From Elusimicrobiota bacterium (GTDB lineage: Bacteria > Elusimicrobiota > Elusimicrobia > FEN-1173), in NCBI GenBank assembly GCA_016207625.1, contig JACQPF010000342.1, forward strand, positions 1 to 7,605: a DNA stretch of 7,605 nucleotides, given 5' to 3'. Shown here piece by piece: positions 1-7,199 of the stretch. The position numbers and the translations under genes are program-made. Below the pieces are notes generated by a model that had not been told where the DNA came from, did not search any database, and worked only from the letters and a program-made list of their open reading frames with translations. Every line of letters starts with the position of its first letter. Positions within the stretch are counted from its first letter, which is position 1.

Positions 1-168
1 GACTTGAGCGCCGCGTTGGAAAGCGCCCACGCCGTGGGATAATTGCCGAGGCTGGCCCGGAAAATGAAGCCGTCGCAAAGCGTCGTCGTCTGCCTGTCGG
101 GCCGCGGGGACAAAGACATGAACCAACTGCAATCATTGCTGCACAAACAACCGGGAGGCCGCTCATGA
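1..168 (+). pseudogene. trpB: Tryptophan synthase beta chain, C-terminal end, interrupted by an in-frame TAA
   Basis: Reading frame 1 encodes the end of TrpB, the PLP enzyme that joins indole and serine to make tryptophan in the alpha2-beta2 complex. The visible part begins DLSAALESAHAVG, matching the conserved ALESAHA segment. It then has TAA at 40-42, and continues in the same frame through LPRLARKMKPSQ to SGRGDKDM (97-120) and a TGA at 166-168. In known TrpB the serine of SGRGDKD contacts the PLP ring nitrogen, so ending at the TAA would remove a needed residue and about 41 codons. The residue after AHAVG is usually aromatic or His. A Tyr codon (TAT or TAC) changed in its third base would explain the stop without a frameshift. 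The rest of the gene lies upstream of the window. The final TGA overlaps the trpA ATG by four bases (ATGA, 165-168). The family call is firm. Whether this is a real lesion, strain variation or a base error is open. Confidence 0.8.
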
Positions 169-956
169 GCCGGAACCGGTTGGAGGAACGTTTTGACTCT
201 TTGAAAAGAGACGCGCGAAAAGCCCTCATCGCCTACGTCACAGGGGGATATCCCTCCTTGAAAGAGATGGACCGCACCGTGCGCGTTTTGGAAAAAGCGG
301 GGGTGGACGTCGTTGAGATCGGCGTGCCCTTTTCAGATCCCATCGCGGATGGACCCACCATCCAGTTCGCCTCCCAAAAAGCCCTTGAGAACGGGATCAC
401 GCTCAAAGCGATCTTGAAATGGGTCGCAACGTTCAGGAGATCTTCCCGTTTGCCCGTGGTGCTCATGAGTTATTTGAACCCCATTCATCGCATGGGTTAC
501 CGGGCTTTTGCCGAACAGGCGAGCGCGGCCGGCGTCGACGGGCTGATCGTTCCGGATTTGATCCCTGAGGAGGCGGGGCCTCTCCAAGAGGTTTTGGCCG
601 GTCACGGGTTGAACGTCATCTTCCTCGTGGCTCCCACCACGGTGCCCGAAAGGCGGAAATGGGTGGCCCGGCGGAGCGGCGGGTTCCTGTATGCGGTTTC
701 CCTCACCGGGGTCACCGGCGTCCGCCAGGGCTTGCCGAAAGAGGCGCTTTCGTTCGTTAAGGGACTGAAAAAAATATCACCTGTCCCCGTCGCCGTCGGT
801 TTCGGCATCTCAAAACCGGACCAGGTCCGGTTGTTCGCTCCGCATGTCGACGGCGTCATCTTCGGTTCCGCGCTTGTTGAGAAATTGAAAAACCATCACC
901 CCATTTATCCCTTTGTGAAGTCTTTGCGCTCCGCGCTCGACGGCTCGAAATCATAG
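165..956 (+). CDS. trpA: Tryptophan synthase alpha chain
   Basis: TrpA is a cytoplasmic TIM-barrel enzyme that cleaves indole-3-glycerol phosphate to indole and glyceraldehyde-3-phosphate, passing indole to TrpB. The 263-residue length is normal and the protein looks complete. Visible motifs are VEIGVPFSDPIADGPTIQ, with the catalytic Glu51 and Asp62 (Glu49 and Asp60 in Salmonella), YLNP near 103-106, VPD with Asp131 at the alpha-beta communication site, and loop 6 GVTG at 182-185 with Thr184. Phosphate-binding elements GFGIS (212-216) and GSA (234-236) are also present. No expected catalytic residue is missing. The ATG at 165 is preceded by GGGAGG (153-158, six-base spacing) and overlaps the trpB stop as ATGA, which suggests translational coupling. 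The stop in the upstream trpB frame would end ribosomes about 120 bases early, so coupling could be weakened if that stop is real. Confidence 0.97.
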   Translation: MSRNRLEERFDSLKRDARKALIAYVTGGYPSLKEMDRTVRVLEKAGVDVVEIGVPFSDPIADGPTIQFASQKALENGITLKAILKWVATFRRSSRLPVVLMSYLNPIHRMGYRAFAEQASAAGVDGLIVPDLIPEEAGPLQEVLAGHGLNVIFLVAPTTVPERRKWVARRSGGFLYAVSLTGVTGVRQGLPKEALSFVKGLKKISPVPVAVGFGISKPDQVRLFAPHVDGVIFGSALVEKLKNHHPIYPFVKSLRSALDGSKS

Positions 957-973
957 AGCGGGACGCGACATTG

Positions 974-979
974 AGGAGG
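974..979 (+). promoter_or_regulatory. Ribosome binding site setting the accD start at 986
   Basis: AGGAGG lies six bases before ATG 986. The same open frame can be extended to a TTG at 971, but that codon precedes this Shine-Dalgarno sequence and has no good site of its own. The ATG is therefore the better start. Confidence 0.85.
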
Positions 980-985
980 AAGATC

Positions 986-1843
986 ATGGCGGTTGACGAT
1001 TCGGGGAAGAAAAAACCCATTCCGGAGGGGCTTTGGGCGAAATGCCCCAAATGCGAGCAGATCATCTACAGCAAGGAGCTTCAAACCAATATGAGCGTCT
1101 GTCCGAAATGCGGCCACGCACTCCGGATCAACGCGCGGGAACGCATTCAACTGCTCATAGAGGAAGGCTCTTTCACGGAGATCGCGGCGGATTTGGAGCC
1201 GAAAGATCCTTTGGAGTTCGTGGATTCTGTTCCCTATAAAACCCGCATGAAGGAGAGCCAGAAGAAAACGGAACAAAAAGAGGCGGCGATCATCGGGGAG
1301 GGGATGATGGGCCCCCACCGCGTCGCGGTGGCCGCTCTGGATTTCGAGTTCATGGGCGGGAGCATGGGCAGCGTGGTGGGGGAGAAGGTCACCATGGCCA
1401 TCGAGTACGCCCTGGAAAATGAGCTGCCGCTCCTCATCGTTTCCGCGTCCGGAGGCGCGCGGATGCAGGAAGGCATCCTCTCGCTTTTCCAAATGGCGAA
1501 AACCAGCGCCGCCTTGGCGCGTTATCAGAAGGAGCAACTGCCATACATTTCCGTCTTGGCCGATCCCACCACGGGGGGCGTCACCGCCTCTTTCGCCATG
1601 CTGGGGGACATCATCGTGGCGGAGCCCAGGGCCCTCGTGGCCTTCGCCGGCCCCCGCGTCATCGAGCAGACCATCCGCCAGACCCTCCCGCAGGGGTTCC
1701 AACAGTCGGAGTTCGTGTTGAAGCATGGGATGGTCGACATGGTGGTGGAGCGCCAGCAGTTAAAAGTCACGCTGATCAAGCTGTTCGACTTCTTCATGTC
1801 CGCCCGCCGAAAAGCCCGGGCGGCTCAACTGGAGAAGGAGTGA
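986..1843 (+). CDS. accD: Acetyl-CoA carboxylase carboxyltransferase subunit beta
   Basis: AccD, with AccA (not in this window), forms the carboxyltransferase that moves CO2 from carboxybiotin on AccB to acetyl-CoA. This makes malonyl-CoA, the first committed step of fatty acid synthesis. From ATG 986 the protein is 285 residues, typical for bacterial AccD. The N-terminal zinc ribbon is intact: Cys20, Cys23, Cys39 and Cys42, spaced C-x2-C-x15-C-x2-C. The crotonase-like fold follows, with GGSMGSVVGEK (124-134), the glycine-rich SGGARMQEG (155-163), PTTGGVTASFAMLGD (194-208) and AGPRVIEQT (221-229). The last two are hallmark carboxyltransferase segments. The gene starts 29 bases after trpA and ends one base before the folC TTG. 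The order trpB-trpA-accD-folC is a known conserved neighbourhood in proteobacteria and some other phyla, and supports the call. The longer start at TTG 971 (290 residues) is less likely. Confidence 0.97.
   Translation: MAVDDSGKKKPIPEGLWAKCPKCEQIIYSKELQTNMSVCPKCGHALRINARERIQLLIEEGSFTEIAADLEPKDPLEFVDSVPYKTRMKESQKKTEQKEAAIIGEGMMGPHRVAVAALDFEFMGGSMGSVVGEKVTMAIEYALENELPLLIVSASGGARMQEGILSLFQMAKTSAALARYQKEQLPYISVLADPTTGGVTASFAMLGDIIVAEPRALVAFAGPRVIEQTIRQTLPQGFQQSEFVLKHGMVDMVVERQQLKVTLIKLFDFFMSARRKARAAQLEKE
1831..1840 (+). promoter_or_regulatory. Ribosome binding site supporting the folC TTG start
   Basis: GGAGAAGGAG lies inside the last accD codons and ends four bases before TTG 1845. No ATG or GTG start occurs nearby in this frame. 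The next in-frame ATG is codon 44, after the P-loop, so it cannot be the start. This purine-rich site supports initiation at TTG. Confidence 0.7.
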
Positions 1844-1844
1844 G

Positions 1845-3041
1845 TTGATCTCTTCCCCGGCGATCCGTCTCGGGCTGGACCGGGTTCGCCTCGCCCTCGA
1901 ACGGCTCGGGCATCCGGAGGATTCCTTCGCTTCGGTTCTGGTCGCGGGGACCAACGGCAAAGGGTCCGTTTGCGCCATGGTCGAATCGATCTTGAGGTCG
2001 GGCGGCTATCGGACAGGGCTCTTTACATCTCCCCATTTGGTGGATGTCCGGGAACGGATTCGCGTCAACAGGGAAAAGATGCCCGCTTCGCGGTGGAGGG
2101 CCCTTCAAGCGGACGTGGAATCCCTCGCCCGGAGGAGCCGGCTTTCGCTGACGGAGTTCGAAATCCAGACCCTCATGGCGTTCCTCCATTTCCACCGGGA
2201 AAGCGTGGATGTTGCCGTCGTGGAAGTTGGGCTGGGCGGGCGATTGGACGCGACGAACACGCTGCCGGCGCCGGAGGCGACTGTGATCACGTCCATTGGC
2301 CATGACCATGGGGCTTGGCTGGGGACGACTTTGAAAGACATCTATTTCGAAAAGGCCGGGATCGCGCGCCCGGGGATCCCTCTCCTCCAGTCCTTGCCGA
2401 AATCCTTGGTACGCCGGGGGAAATCGTTTTGCAAGCGGAACGCCGTACCTTCAAGTCTCCTTGGGGAGAACATTCTGCCCGTTCGGCCGGGGCTGACGAT
2501 TCCCTTGAAGGGATCGCATCAAAGGGACAACGCCGCTTTGGCGGTGGGGGTCTGTGAGTCGCTCAAACGCAAGGGATGGTTTCTCTCCGAGCGGCATGTC
2601 CGGCAAGGGTTGGCGAAGGCGGTTTGGCCGGGGCGGTTTCAGGTGGTTCGTCCGCGCGGGTTTAAAGCGGCGGTTGTTTTGGACGGCGCCCACAACCCAG
2701 AGGCGGCCCAGATGCTGGCGGCGACCTACCGGGCCTCGCCATGGGGCCGGCGTTCCGCCACGTTGATTTTCGGCTGTCTGAAAGATAAAGATTCCGCGGG
2801 GATCATCCGTGCCCTCGGGCCTTTGGCCCGCCGGGTCTTGACGGTTTCTCTTCCGACCCCCCGGACGCAAAGCGCGGCGGCGCTTCAGGCCCTATGGACG
2901 AAACACGCTCCGGCCGCCTCATGCCGGGACTTCTCGTCCGCTTGGAAGGAAGCGAGTCGGGACAAGGGGTCTCCCGTTTTGGTCACGGGCTCTCTCTATT
3001 TGGTGGGCGAAGCTCTGAAATTTTTTCGGTTGGAGGTGTAA
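1845..3041 (+). CDS. folC: Folylpolyglutamate synthase / dihydrofolate synthase
   Basis: FolC is a cytoplasmic ATP-dependent Mur-ligase-family enzyme. It adds L-glutamate to dihydropteroate and/or extends gamma-glutamyl tails on folates. The 398-residue protein carries the P-loop GTNGKGS (35-41), TSPHLVDVRERIRVN (61-75), EVGLGGRLDATN (127-138), SIGHDH (150-155), EKAGI with Lys170 (the position carbamylated in E. coli FolC), the HQRDNA box (225-230), WPGRF (261-265) and LDGAHN (279-284). The set is complete, so the enzyme should be active. Whether it is bifunctional or only folylpolyglutamate synthase cannot be told from these motifs. The start is TTG 1845, one base after the accD stop. The N-terminus is short: only seven residues precede RLGLDRVR, where many homologues have about twenty. 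The upstream frame inside accD does not look FolC-like. The position directly after accD is typical of the trp-accD-folC block. Confidence 0.96.
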   Translation: MISSPAIRLGLDRVRLALERLGHPEDSFASVLVAGTNGKGSVCAMVESILRSGGYRTGLFTSPHLVDVRERIRVNREKMPASRWRALQADVESLARRSRLSLTEFEIQTLMAFLHFHRESVDVAVVEVGLGGRLDATNTLPAPEATVITSIGHDHGAWLGTTLKDIYFEKAGIARPGIPLLQSLPKSLVRRGKSFCKRNAVPSSLLGENILPVRPGLTIPLKGSHQRDNAALAVGVCESLKRKGWFLSERHVRQGLAKAVWPGRFQVVRPRGFKAAVVLDGAHNPEAAQMLAATYRASPWGRRSATLIFGCLKDKDSAGIIRALGPLARRVLTVSLPTPRTQSAAALQALWTKHAPAASCRDFSSAWKEASRDKGSPVLVTGSLYLVGEALKFFRLEV

Positions 3042-3050
3042 AAAACTCAC

Positions 3051-3962
3051 ATGAAGAAACAAAGCCTTCGTTTGGGAATCGATTTGGGCGGCACTCAAGT
3101 GAAAACCGCTTTGGTGGACGCTCGGGGAAAAATTGTTTCTATGATGAGGGTGGATACCGCACGAGACCCTCAACAGCTCGTGGAGGCGTTGAAAAGCGCC
3201 CTGCGGCCCTGGCTGGGCCTTCCATTAATTGGCACGGGGATCGGCGTGGCCGGCGACGTTGACCCGGAGAAGGGCTTGGTGCGGTTTGCGCCAAATCTCA
3301 AATGGAAAAGCGTTCGCTTGAAGGATTTGTTTCAAAAAGCGGGGTTCCCTCGGCCCATTTGTTTTGATAACGATGCCACGGCCGCGGCCTGGGGAGCCTA
3401 TCATGTGGAACTGAAGCGCCACGCGCGCCATCTGATCGTCCTGACCTTGGGCACGGGCGTCGGAGGGGGTCTTGTGTTAAATGGTCAGCTTTATCATGGG
3501 GCCACGGGAACGGCCGGTGAGTTGGGGCACATCACGATCGATACGGAAGGCCCGGCTTGCGGCTGCGGCAATACGGGATGCCTAGAGACGTATCTGGGGG
3601 CCGCGCATTTGGTGAAATGGGCCAAACGGCAAATGGCTGTCCGGGGCCGTAAAGCCCCCGAGGACCTGACCCCGCGCGACTTGAGCCTCGCCGCCAAAAA
3701 AGGCGACGCTGTGGCGAAACAGGCCTGGCAACGAGCCGGTGACGCGCTCGGCATCGGACTTTCAAACCTCATCAACATCTTCAATCCGGACACGATCCTT
3801 TTGTGCGGAGGCGTGGCGGGGGCTTCGCCTCTCTTCCTGCCTCGGGCGAAGGCCGTGATCGCCCGGAGAGCGTTTCAAACCGCCCGGAAAGCCGCAACCG
3901 TCCGGGTTTCCGAAAAGAGCCAGCATCTGGGGGTCATCGGAGCCGCCCTCCTCGTTCCCTGA
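3051..3962 (+). CDS. ROK-family sugar kinase, probable glucokinase
   Basis: This cytoplasmic ROK kinase probably phosphorylates glucose or another hexose at C6 with ATP. At 303 residues it has kinase length and lacks the N-terminal helix-turn-helix of ROK repressors such as NagC or Mlc. Motifs in order are the phosphate-1 loop DLGGT (11-15), DNDA (106-109) with the likely catalytic base Asp108, LGTGVGGG (133-140), and ExGH as Glu157 and His160. The ROK zinc motif CGCGNTGCLE (170-179) supplies Cys170, Cys172 and Cys177, with His160 as the fourth ligand. A late LCGGV segment (251-255) fits the adenosine-binding region. The ATG lies nine bases after the folC stop, with GGAGGTG (3032-3038) rather far upstream. 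Substrate cannot be assigned firmly. N-acetylmannosamine, fructose or polyphosphate-dependent glucose kinases share this fold. The link to lptD and nucleotide-sugar genes fits a role in feeding hexose phosphate to envelope synthesis, by inference only. Confidence 0.9.
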   Translation: MKKQSLRLGIDLGGTQVKTALVDARGKIVSMMRVDTARDPQQLVEALKSALRPWLGLPLIGTGIGVAGDVDPEKGLVRFAPNLKWKSVRLKDLFQKAGFPRPICFDNDATAAAWGAYHVELKRHARHLIVLTLGTGVGGGLVLNGQLYHGATGTAGELGHITIDTEGPACGCGNTGCLETYLGAAHLVKWAKRQMAVRGRKAPEDLTPRDLSLAAKKGDAVAKQAWQRAGDALGIGLSNLINIFNPDTILLCGGVAGASPLFLPRAKAVIARRAFQTARKAATVRVSEKSQHLGVIGAALLVP

Positions 3963-3987
3963 TCGGCGAACGGCGAAAAGCGACAAC

Positions 3988-6108
3988 GTGAAGACAGCCC
4001 TGAACGAAATGACTTTTCGCCGGCGTCTTTCCGTCAGTTCGCTTGCGTTTTGGGGCCTGTCGGTTTTTTTATTCTCTCCAAACGTCGATGCGGAAGACCA
4101 GCCCGTTTCTTTCACCAGCGGCACCATCACCTCCGACCACCTGGAATACCGCCCCGCGGAAAGCCTCATGGTGGCGAAGGGGCACGCGGTTCTGATCTCA
4201 AGCCAAACACGCCTGGAGGCGGACGAGATCCACATCCGCATCTCCAGCCAAACCGCCACCGCCTCCGGAAAAGTGTATATGGAAGACGAGCGGATGACCC
4301 TCTATTCCGATCAACTGGATTACGATTGGGGGTTGTCGACGAGCCTTCTCGAGAACGGATACGTCCAAGACCCGCCGTGGCGGCTGTGGGGCCGGCGCAT
4401 GCGGCGGCTCGGCCCGGAGCGATTTTCCGTTCAGAGAGCCGCCATGACGAGCTGCGATTTGAACCCGCCGCATTACCATTTCCGGGCCAAGAGCATGCAT
4501 TTCCTCTCCAAGAAACGGGCCACCACCTACAAGACCCGGCTCGCCTTCGGGACGGATGCCGTCTTTTACGTTCCCTTTTACACGCGGTCTCTCAGGGACA
4601 ACCGGTGGACGTACACCGTGGACCCGGGCCGAAGCAGCTATCATGGATATTACGCGAAATCCATCTTCACCTACCCTCTCACTCTCAACAGCTACGGGCG
4701 GCTGTATTGGGACCATTTTCAATTGTCGGGGAACGGCTGGGGTGCGGAATACAACTATTTCCGGCCGGACGTGAAAGGGTCTTTCTACGGCTATCGCATC
4801 ACGGACCGGAAAGCCAAAATGGAACGTTGGAACCTCCGGGTCGGGCATTGGCAGCAATTGGCGGCGCGGTGGTCCCTCCAAGCCAACGCCCTGTATCTTA
4901 GCGACTTGGACTTCAACAACCTTTACTTTCGCGACGACACGAGACGGGTGCTCCAGCAGGCGGAATCCGACGCCGCCGTCACCTATCAGCACCCGGTGTT
5001 CACGACCCGGATGAGCGTGGAGCACGACCGTGTCTTCAACGTTCAGAAAAGGCGGTTCATCGGCCAGAGGAGCGCCCTGCCGATGGCGACGTTGCAGACG
5101 GTCCCGCTCCTGTTCGGCCCGAGCGTGTATTTCACGCTTTCCGGCAACGCCCGGCACGAATACGTGCGTCCCGGGGACCCCATCAACCCCGATTTCGACC
5201 GCTTTCGCAAGAGCGCCGACGCGGCGGCCAACCTGTCGCGTCAGTTCCGCCCATCGAAGGACGTCACGATCACCCCCTCCGCGGGGATGGACGAAACGTG
5301 GCAGTCCTGGCGCGCCGTGGGCGGCACGGTGGACTTGAACGATATCTATCAGGGCCACGGATTCACGGGCTTGAATTTTCGTCACCGCCTGACGCGGAAC
5401 TTGGACTATGACTTATCCCACTCTTACCGGGTCCGCTGGGCTCCCAATTCGCTGAAGCGCGATCACGCCTCCCCAGGCGCGAATGACAAGGGAACGGAGG
5501 CGAACGCCATCAGTCTTTTTTCGTCCTACCGCCTCGGCGCGGGGTTTTGGGCGCGGGCCAGTTCGGGGTATGACCTGCGCCTCCTCGAGGGAGAGAAGAT
5601 CAAGAGCCCGCGGCAAAAAATCGCGCCGCCCAGCGTTGAAATGAGTTACCGGCCGACGCGCTGGATGGAGCTCTTCCACCGGCAGACCTTCCTCCTCTAC
5701 CCTGTCCGTCGGCCGCAAACCGGCCAATTTTCCTTTAACGCCGGCCAGAGGGAAATCGCCTCCTTCAACTCCGGCTTCAGCTACAATTCGGGAGCACCCG
5801 GACAGGTGCAGATCCGCCACGGAGCCACGTTCCCTTTGACGACCGGCTGGTGGCTGGACGGAGAAGTCCTCTACACCGCGAAGGGGACGGGCAAGCTGAA
5901 CTACGACACCGTCCAGATGGACGAGAAACGCCTCACGGTCCGCCGGGACCTTCATTGCTGGGCGGCCCGCGGGGGATTTGAACAGAGGCCGGGCGTCTAC
6001 GAATTCTTTATACGTGTTGACATAAAGGCCAACGTCGCGGCGCGCCAGGGCGTGGCCTCCCCGGAGGAGCGGCAGTTCTATCCGACGAGGAAGCAGGAGA
6101 TCCCTTGA
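3988..6108 (+). CDS. lptD: LPS-assembly protein LptD (outer-membrane LPS translocon)
   Basis: LptD is the outer-membrane beta-barrel that, with the lipoprotein LptE, receives LPS from the periplasmic LptA bridge and places it on the cell surface. Residues 1-35 form a signal peptide: basic FRRR, a hydrophobic core at about 14-30, then VDA before a likely cleavage after Ala35. Residues about 40-125 form the OstA/LptA-like jellyroll. The diagnostic MTSCDLNPPHYHF segment (153-165) is followed by FYVPFYTRS (193-201), matching the LptD vPvfYlPY motif. About 200-706 is barrel, rich in alternating aromatic and polar residues. HCWAARGGFE (656-665) aligns with the C-terminal cysteine region of E. coli LptD. 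The only cysteines are Cys156 and Cys657. At 706 residues it is shorter than E. coli LptD (784). GTG 3988 has no strong ribosome site. ATG 4009 (residue 8) is an alternative giving a shorter signal peptide. It follows the ROK gene by 25 bases. Confidence 0.93.
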   Translation: MKTALNEMTFRRRLSVSSLAFWGLSVFLFSPNVDAEDQPVSFTSGTITSDHLEYRPAESLMVAKGHAVLISSQTRLEADEIHIRISSQTATASGKVYMEDERMTLYSDQLDYDWGLSTSLLENGYVQDPPWRLWGRRMRRLGPERFSVQRAAMTSCDLNPPHYHFRAKSMHFLSKKRATTYKTRLAFGTDAVFYVPFYTRSLRDNRWTYTVDPGRSSYHGYYAKSIFTYPLTLNSYGRLYWDHFQLSGNGWGAEYNYFRPDVKGSFYGYRITDRKAKMERWNLRVGHWQQLAARWSLQANALYLSDLDFNNLYFRDDTRRVLQQAESDAAVTYQHPVFTTRMSVEHDRVFNVQKRRFIGQRSALPMATLQTVPLLFGPSVYFTLSGNARHEYVRPGDPINPDFDRFRKSADAAANLSRQFRPSKDVTITPSAGMDETWQSWRAVGGTVDLNDIYQGHGFTGLNFRHRLTRNLDYDLSHSYRVRWAPNSLKRDHASPGANDKGTEANAISLFSSYRLGAGFWARASSGYDLRLLEGEKIKSPRQKIAPPSVEMSYRPTRWMELFHRQTFLLYPVRRPQTGQFSFNAGQREIASFNSGFSYNSGAPGQVQIRHGATFPLTTGWWLDGEVLYTAKGTGKLNYDTVQMDEKRLTVRRDLHCWAARGGFEQRPGVYEFFIRVDIKANVAARQGVASPEERQFYPTRKQEIP

Positions 6109-6133
6109 CCGCGCTCTCTGAATTTTGATTAAT
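6105..6133 (+). promoter_or_regulatory. Possible sigma-70-type promoter upstream of rfbB
   Basis: TTGACC (6105-6110), overlapping the lptD stop, is followed after 17 bases by ATTAAT (6128-6133). Against TTGACA and TATAAT these score five of six and four of six. The spacer around 6121-6147 is strikingly AT-rich in a GC-rich region. No hairpin with a T-tract terminator was seen after lptD, so read-through from upstream is also possible. The call rests on sequence only and the sigma factors of this organism are unknown. Confidence 0.35.
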
Positions 6134-6162
6134 AAAACTTATATGTACAAGGACATCCTCCC

Positions 6163-7179
6163 ATGAAAATCCTCGTGACCGGCGGAGCCGGGTTCATCGG
6201 CTCCCATTTCGTCCGTTATTGGCTGGACAAGCACCGCGGCGACCGCATCGTCAACTTCGACAAGCTCACCTACGCGGGCAACCTGGGCAACCTCAAAGAC
6301 GTCCGGAAGTCCCCGCGGCACGTTTTCATCCGGGGCGACATCAAGAGCGTCGGGCAGGTGCGGAAGGCGTTGAAGGGGGTGGACGCCGTCATCAATTTCG
6401 CGGCGGAGACCCACGTGGACCGGTCCCTCCTGGACGCGAGCGACTTCATCCAGACGAACGTGCAGGGGACCTACACGATCGTAAACGCCGCCCGGGAGTC
6501 GGGCGTCAAACGATTCCTTCACGTCTCCACCGATGAGGTCTACGGATCCGTCCTTCGGGGGAAAACGCCGGAAGGACACCCTCTGAACCCCTCCAGCCCC
6601 TACGCCGCTTCCAAAGCCTCCTCGGACCACATGGTGATGACTCAATGGATCACCTACGGATACCCGGCGATGGTTACGCGCTGCACGAACAACTACGGGC
6701 CGTTCCAGTATCCCGAGAAATTCCTCCCCTTGTTCATCACGAACGCCCTTGAGGGCATGCCGCTTCCTCTATACGGCCGCGGCCTGAACGTGCGGAACTG
6801 GATCCATGTCTTGGACCATTGCGAAGCCCTGGACCTCGTCCTCCGCAAGGGCCGGCCCGGCGAGATCTACAACGCCGCGGGTGAAAAAGAGTGGAAAAAC
6901 ATCGACGTGGCGAAGTTCATCCTCAAACGCCTCAACCGCCCCACGAGCCTGTTAAATTTCGTGAAAGACCGGCCCGGGCACGATTTCCGTTATGCGCCGG
7001 ACATGACGAAGATCCGCCGGGAATTGGGTTGGAGGCCGCGGCGCCCGTTCGATCGGGGCCTCATCGAGTTGATCGAATGGTACCGGGCCAATGAGAGCTG
7101 GTGGAAGCCCATCAAGACCCAAAATCCGGCTTTTAAAAAATATTACGCCGAGCAATACGCGAAACGACTTAAAAACTAA
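6163..7179 (+). CDS. rfbB: dTDP-glucose 4,6-dehydratase (RmlB/RfbB family)
   Basis: This cytoplasmic extended short-chain dehydrogenase converts dTDP-glucose to dTDP-4-keto-6-deoxyglucose, the branch point to dTDP-rhamnose and other deoxysugars. The 338-residue length fits. Motifs are the NAD-binding GGAGFIGSH (7-15), DKLTYAGN (33-40), AAETHVDRS (80-88), the catalytic STDEVYG (122-128) with Thr123, Asp124 and Glu125, the YAASK pair Tyr147 and Lys151, NNYGPFQYPEKFLP (176-189), and RNWIHVLD (211-218). The Thr-Asp-Glu triad marks a 4,6-dehydratase rather than a 4-epimerase or UDP-glucuronate decarboxylase. The C-terminal WYRANESWW (306-314) is typical of RmlB. AAGGA (6149-6153) lies nine bases before the ATG. 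rmlA, rmlC and rmlD are not in the window, so the end product is unknown, and use of UDP-glucose cannot be excluded by sequence alone. The next gene begins 20 bases downstream, consistent with co-transcription. Confidence 0.94.
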   Translation: MKILVTGGAGFIGSHFVRYWLDKHRGDRIVNFDKLTYAGNLGNLKDVRKSPRHVFIRGDIKSVGQVRKALKGVDAVINFAAETHVDRSLLDASDFIQTNVQGTYTIVNAARESGVKRFLHVSTDEVYGSVLRGKTPEGHPLNPSSPYAASKASSDHMVMTQWITYGYPAMVTRCTNNYGPFQYPEKFLPLFITNALEGMPLPLYGRGLNVRNWIHVLDHCEALDLVLRKGRPGEIYNAAGEKEWKNIDVAKFILKRLNRPTSLLNFVKDRPGHDFRYAPDMTKIRRELGWRPRRPFDRGLIELIEWYRANESWWKPIKTQNPAFKKYYAEQYAKRLKN

Positions 7180-7199
7180 TGGACAGGGGTGGGAAGACC

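Noticed and set aside
40..42. Genetic code reassignment of TAA
   Set aside because: TAA ends folC at 3039-3041 and rfbB at 7177-7179 at the expected protein lengths, so a general reassignment is not supported.
971..988. TTG 971 as accD start
   Set aside because: The AGGAGG at 974-979 falls after it and is ideally placed for ATG 986, so the shorter start is preferred.
1315..1331. Near-perfect inverted repeat CCACCGCG-T-CGCGGTGG
   Set aside because: It sits inside the accD coding sequence, encodes ordinary residues, lacks a T-tract and is likely a chance result of GC-rich codons.
905..1726. Minus-strand open frame of 273 codons opposite trpA and accD
   Set aside because: It is antisense to two firmly identified genes, and the translation is rich in His, Arg and Gly with no family motif.
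4198..5385. Long minus-strand open frame of 395 codons opposite lptD
   Set aside because: It lies wholly antisense to a well-supported LptD, shows no recognisable domain, and its composition is what GC-rich third positions produce on the opposite strand.
6139..6645. Minus-strand open frame across the lptD-rfbB spacer
   Set aside because: Most of it is a shadow of rfbB. It has no convincing ribosome site or domain, so it was not treated as a divergent gene.
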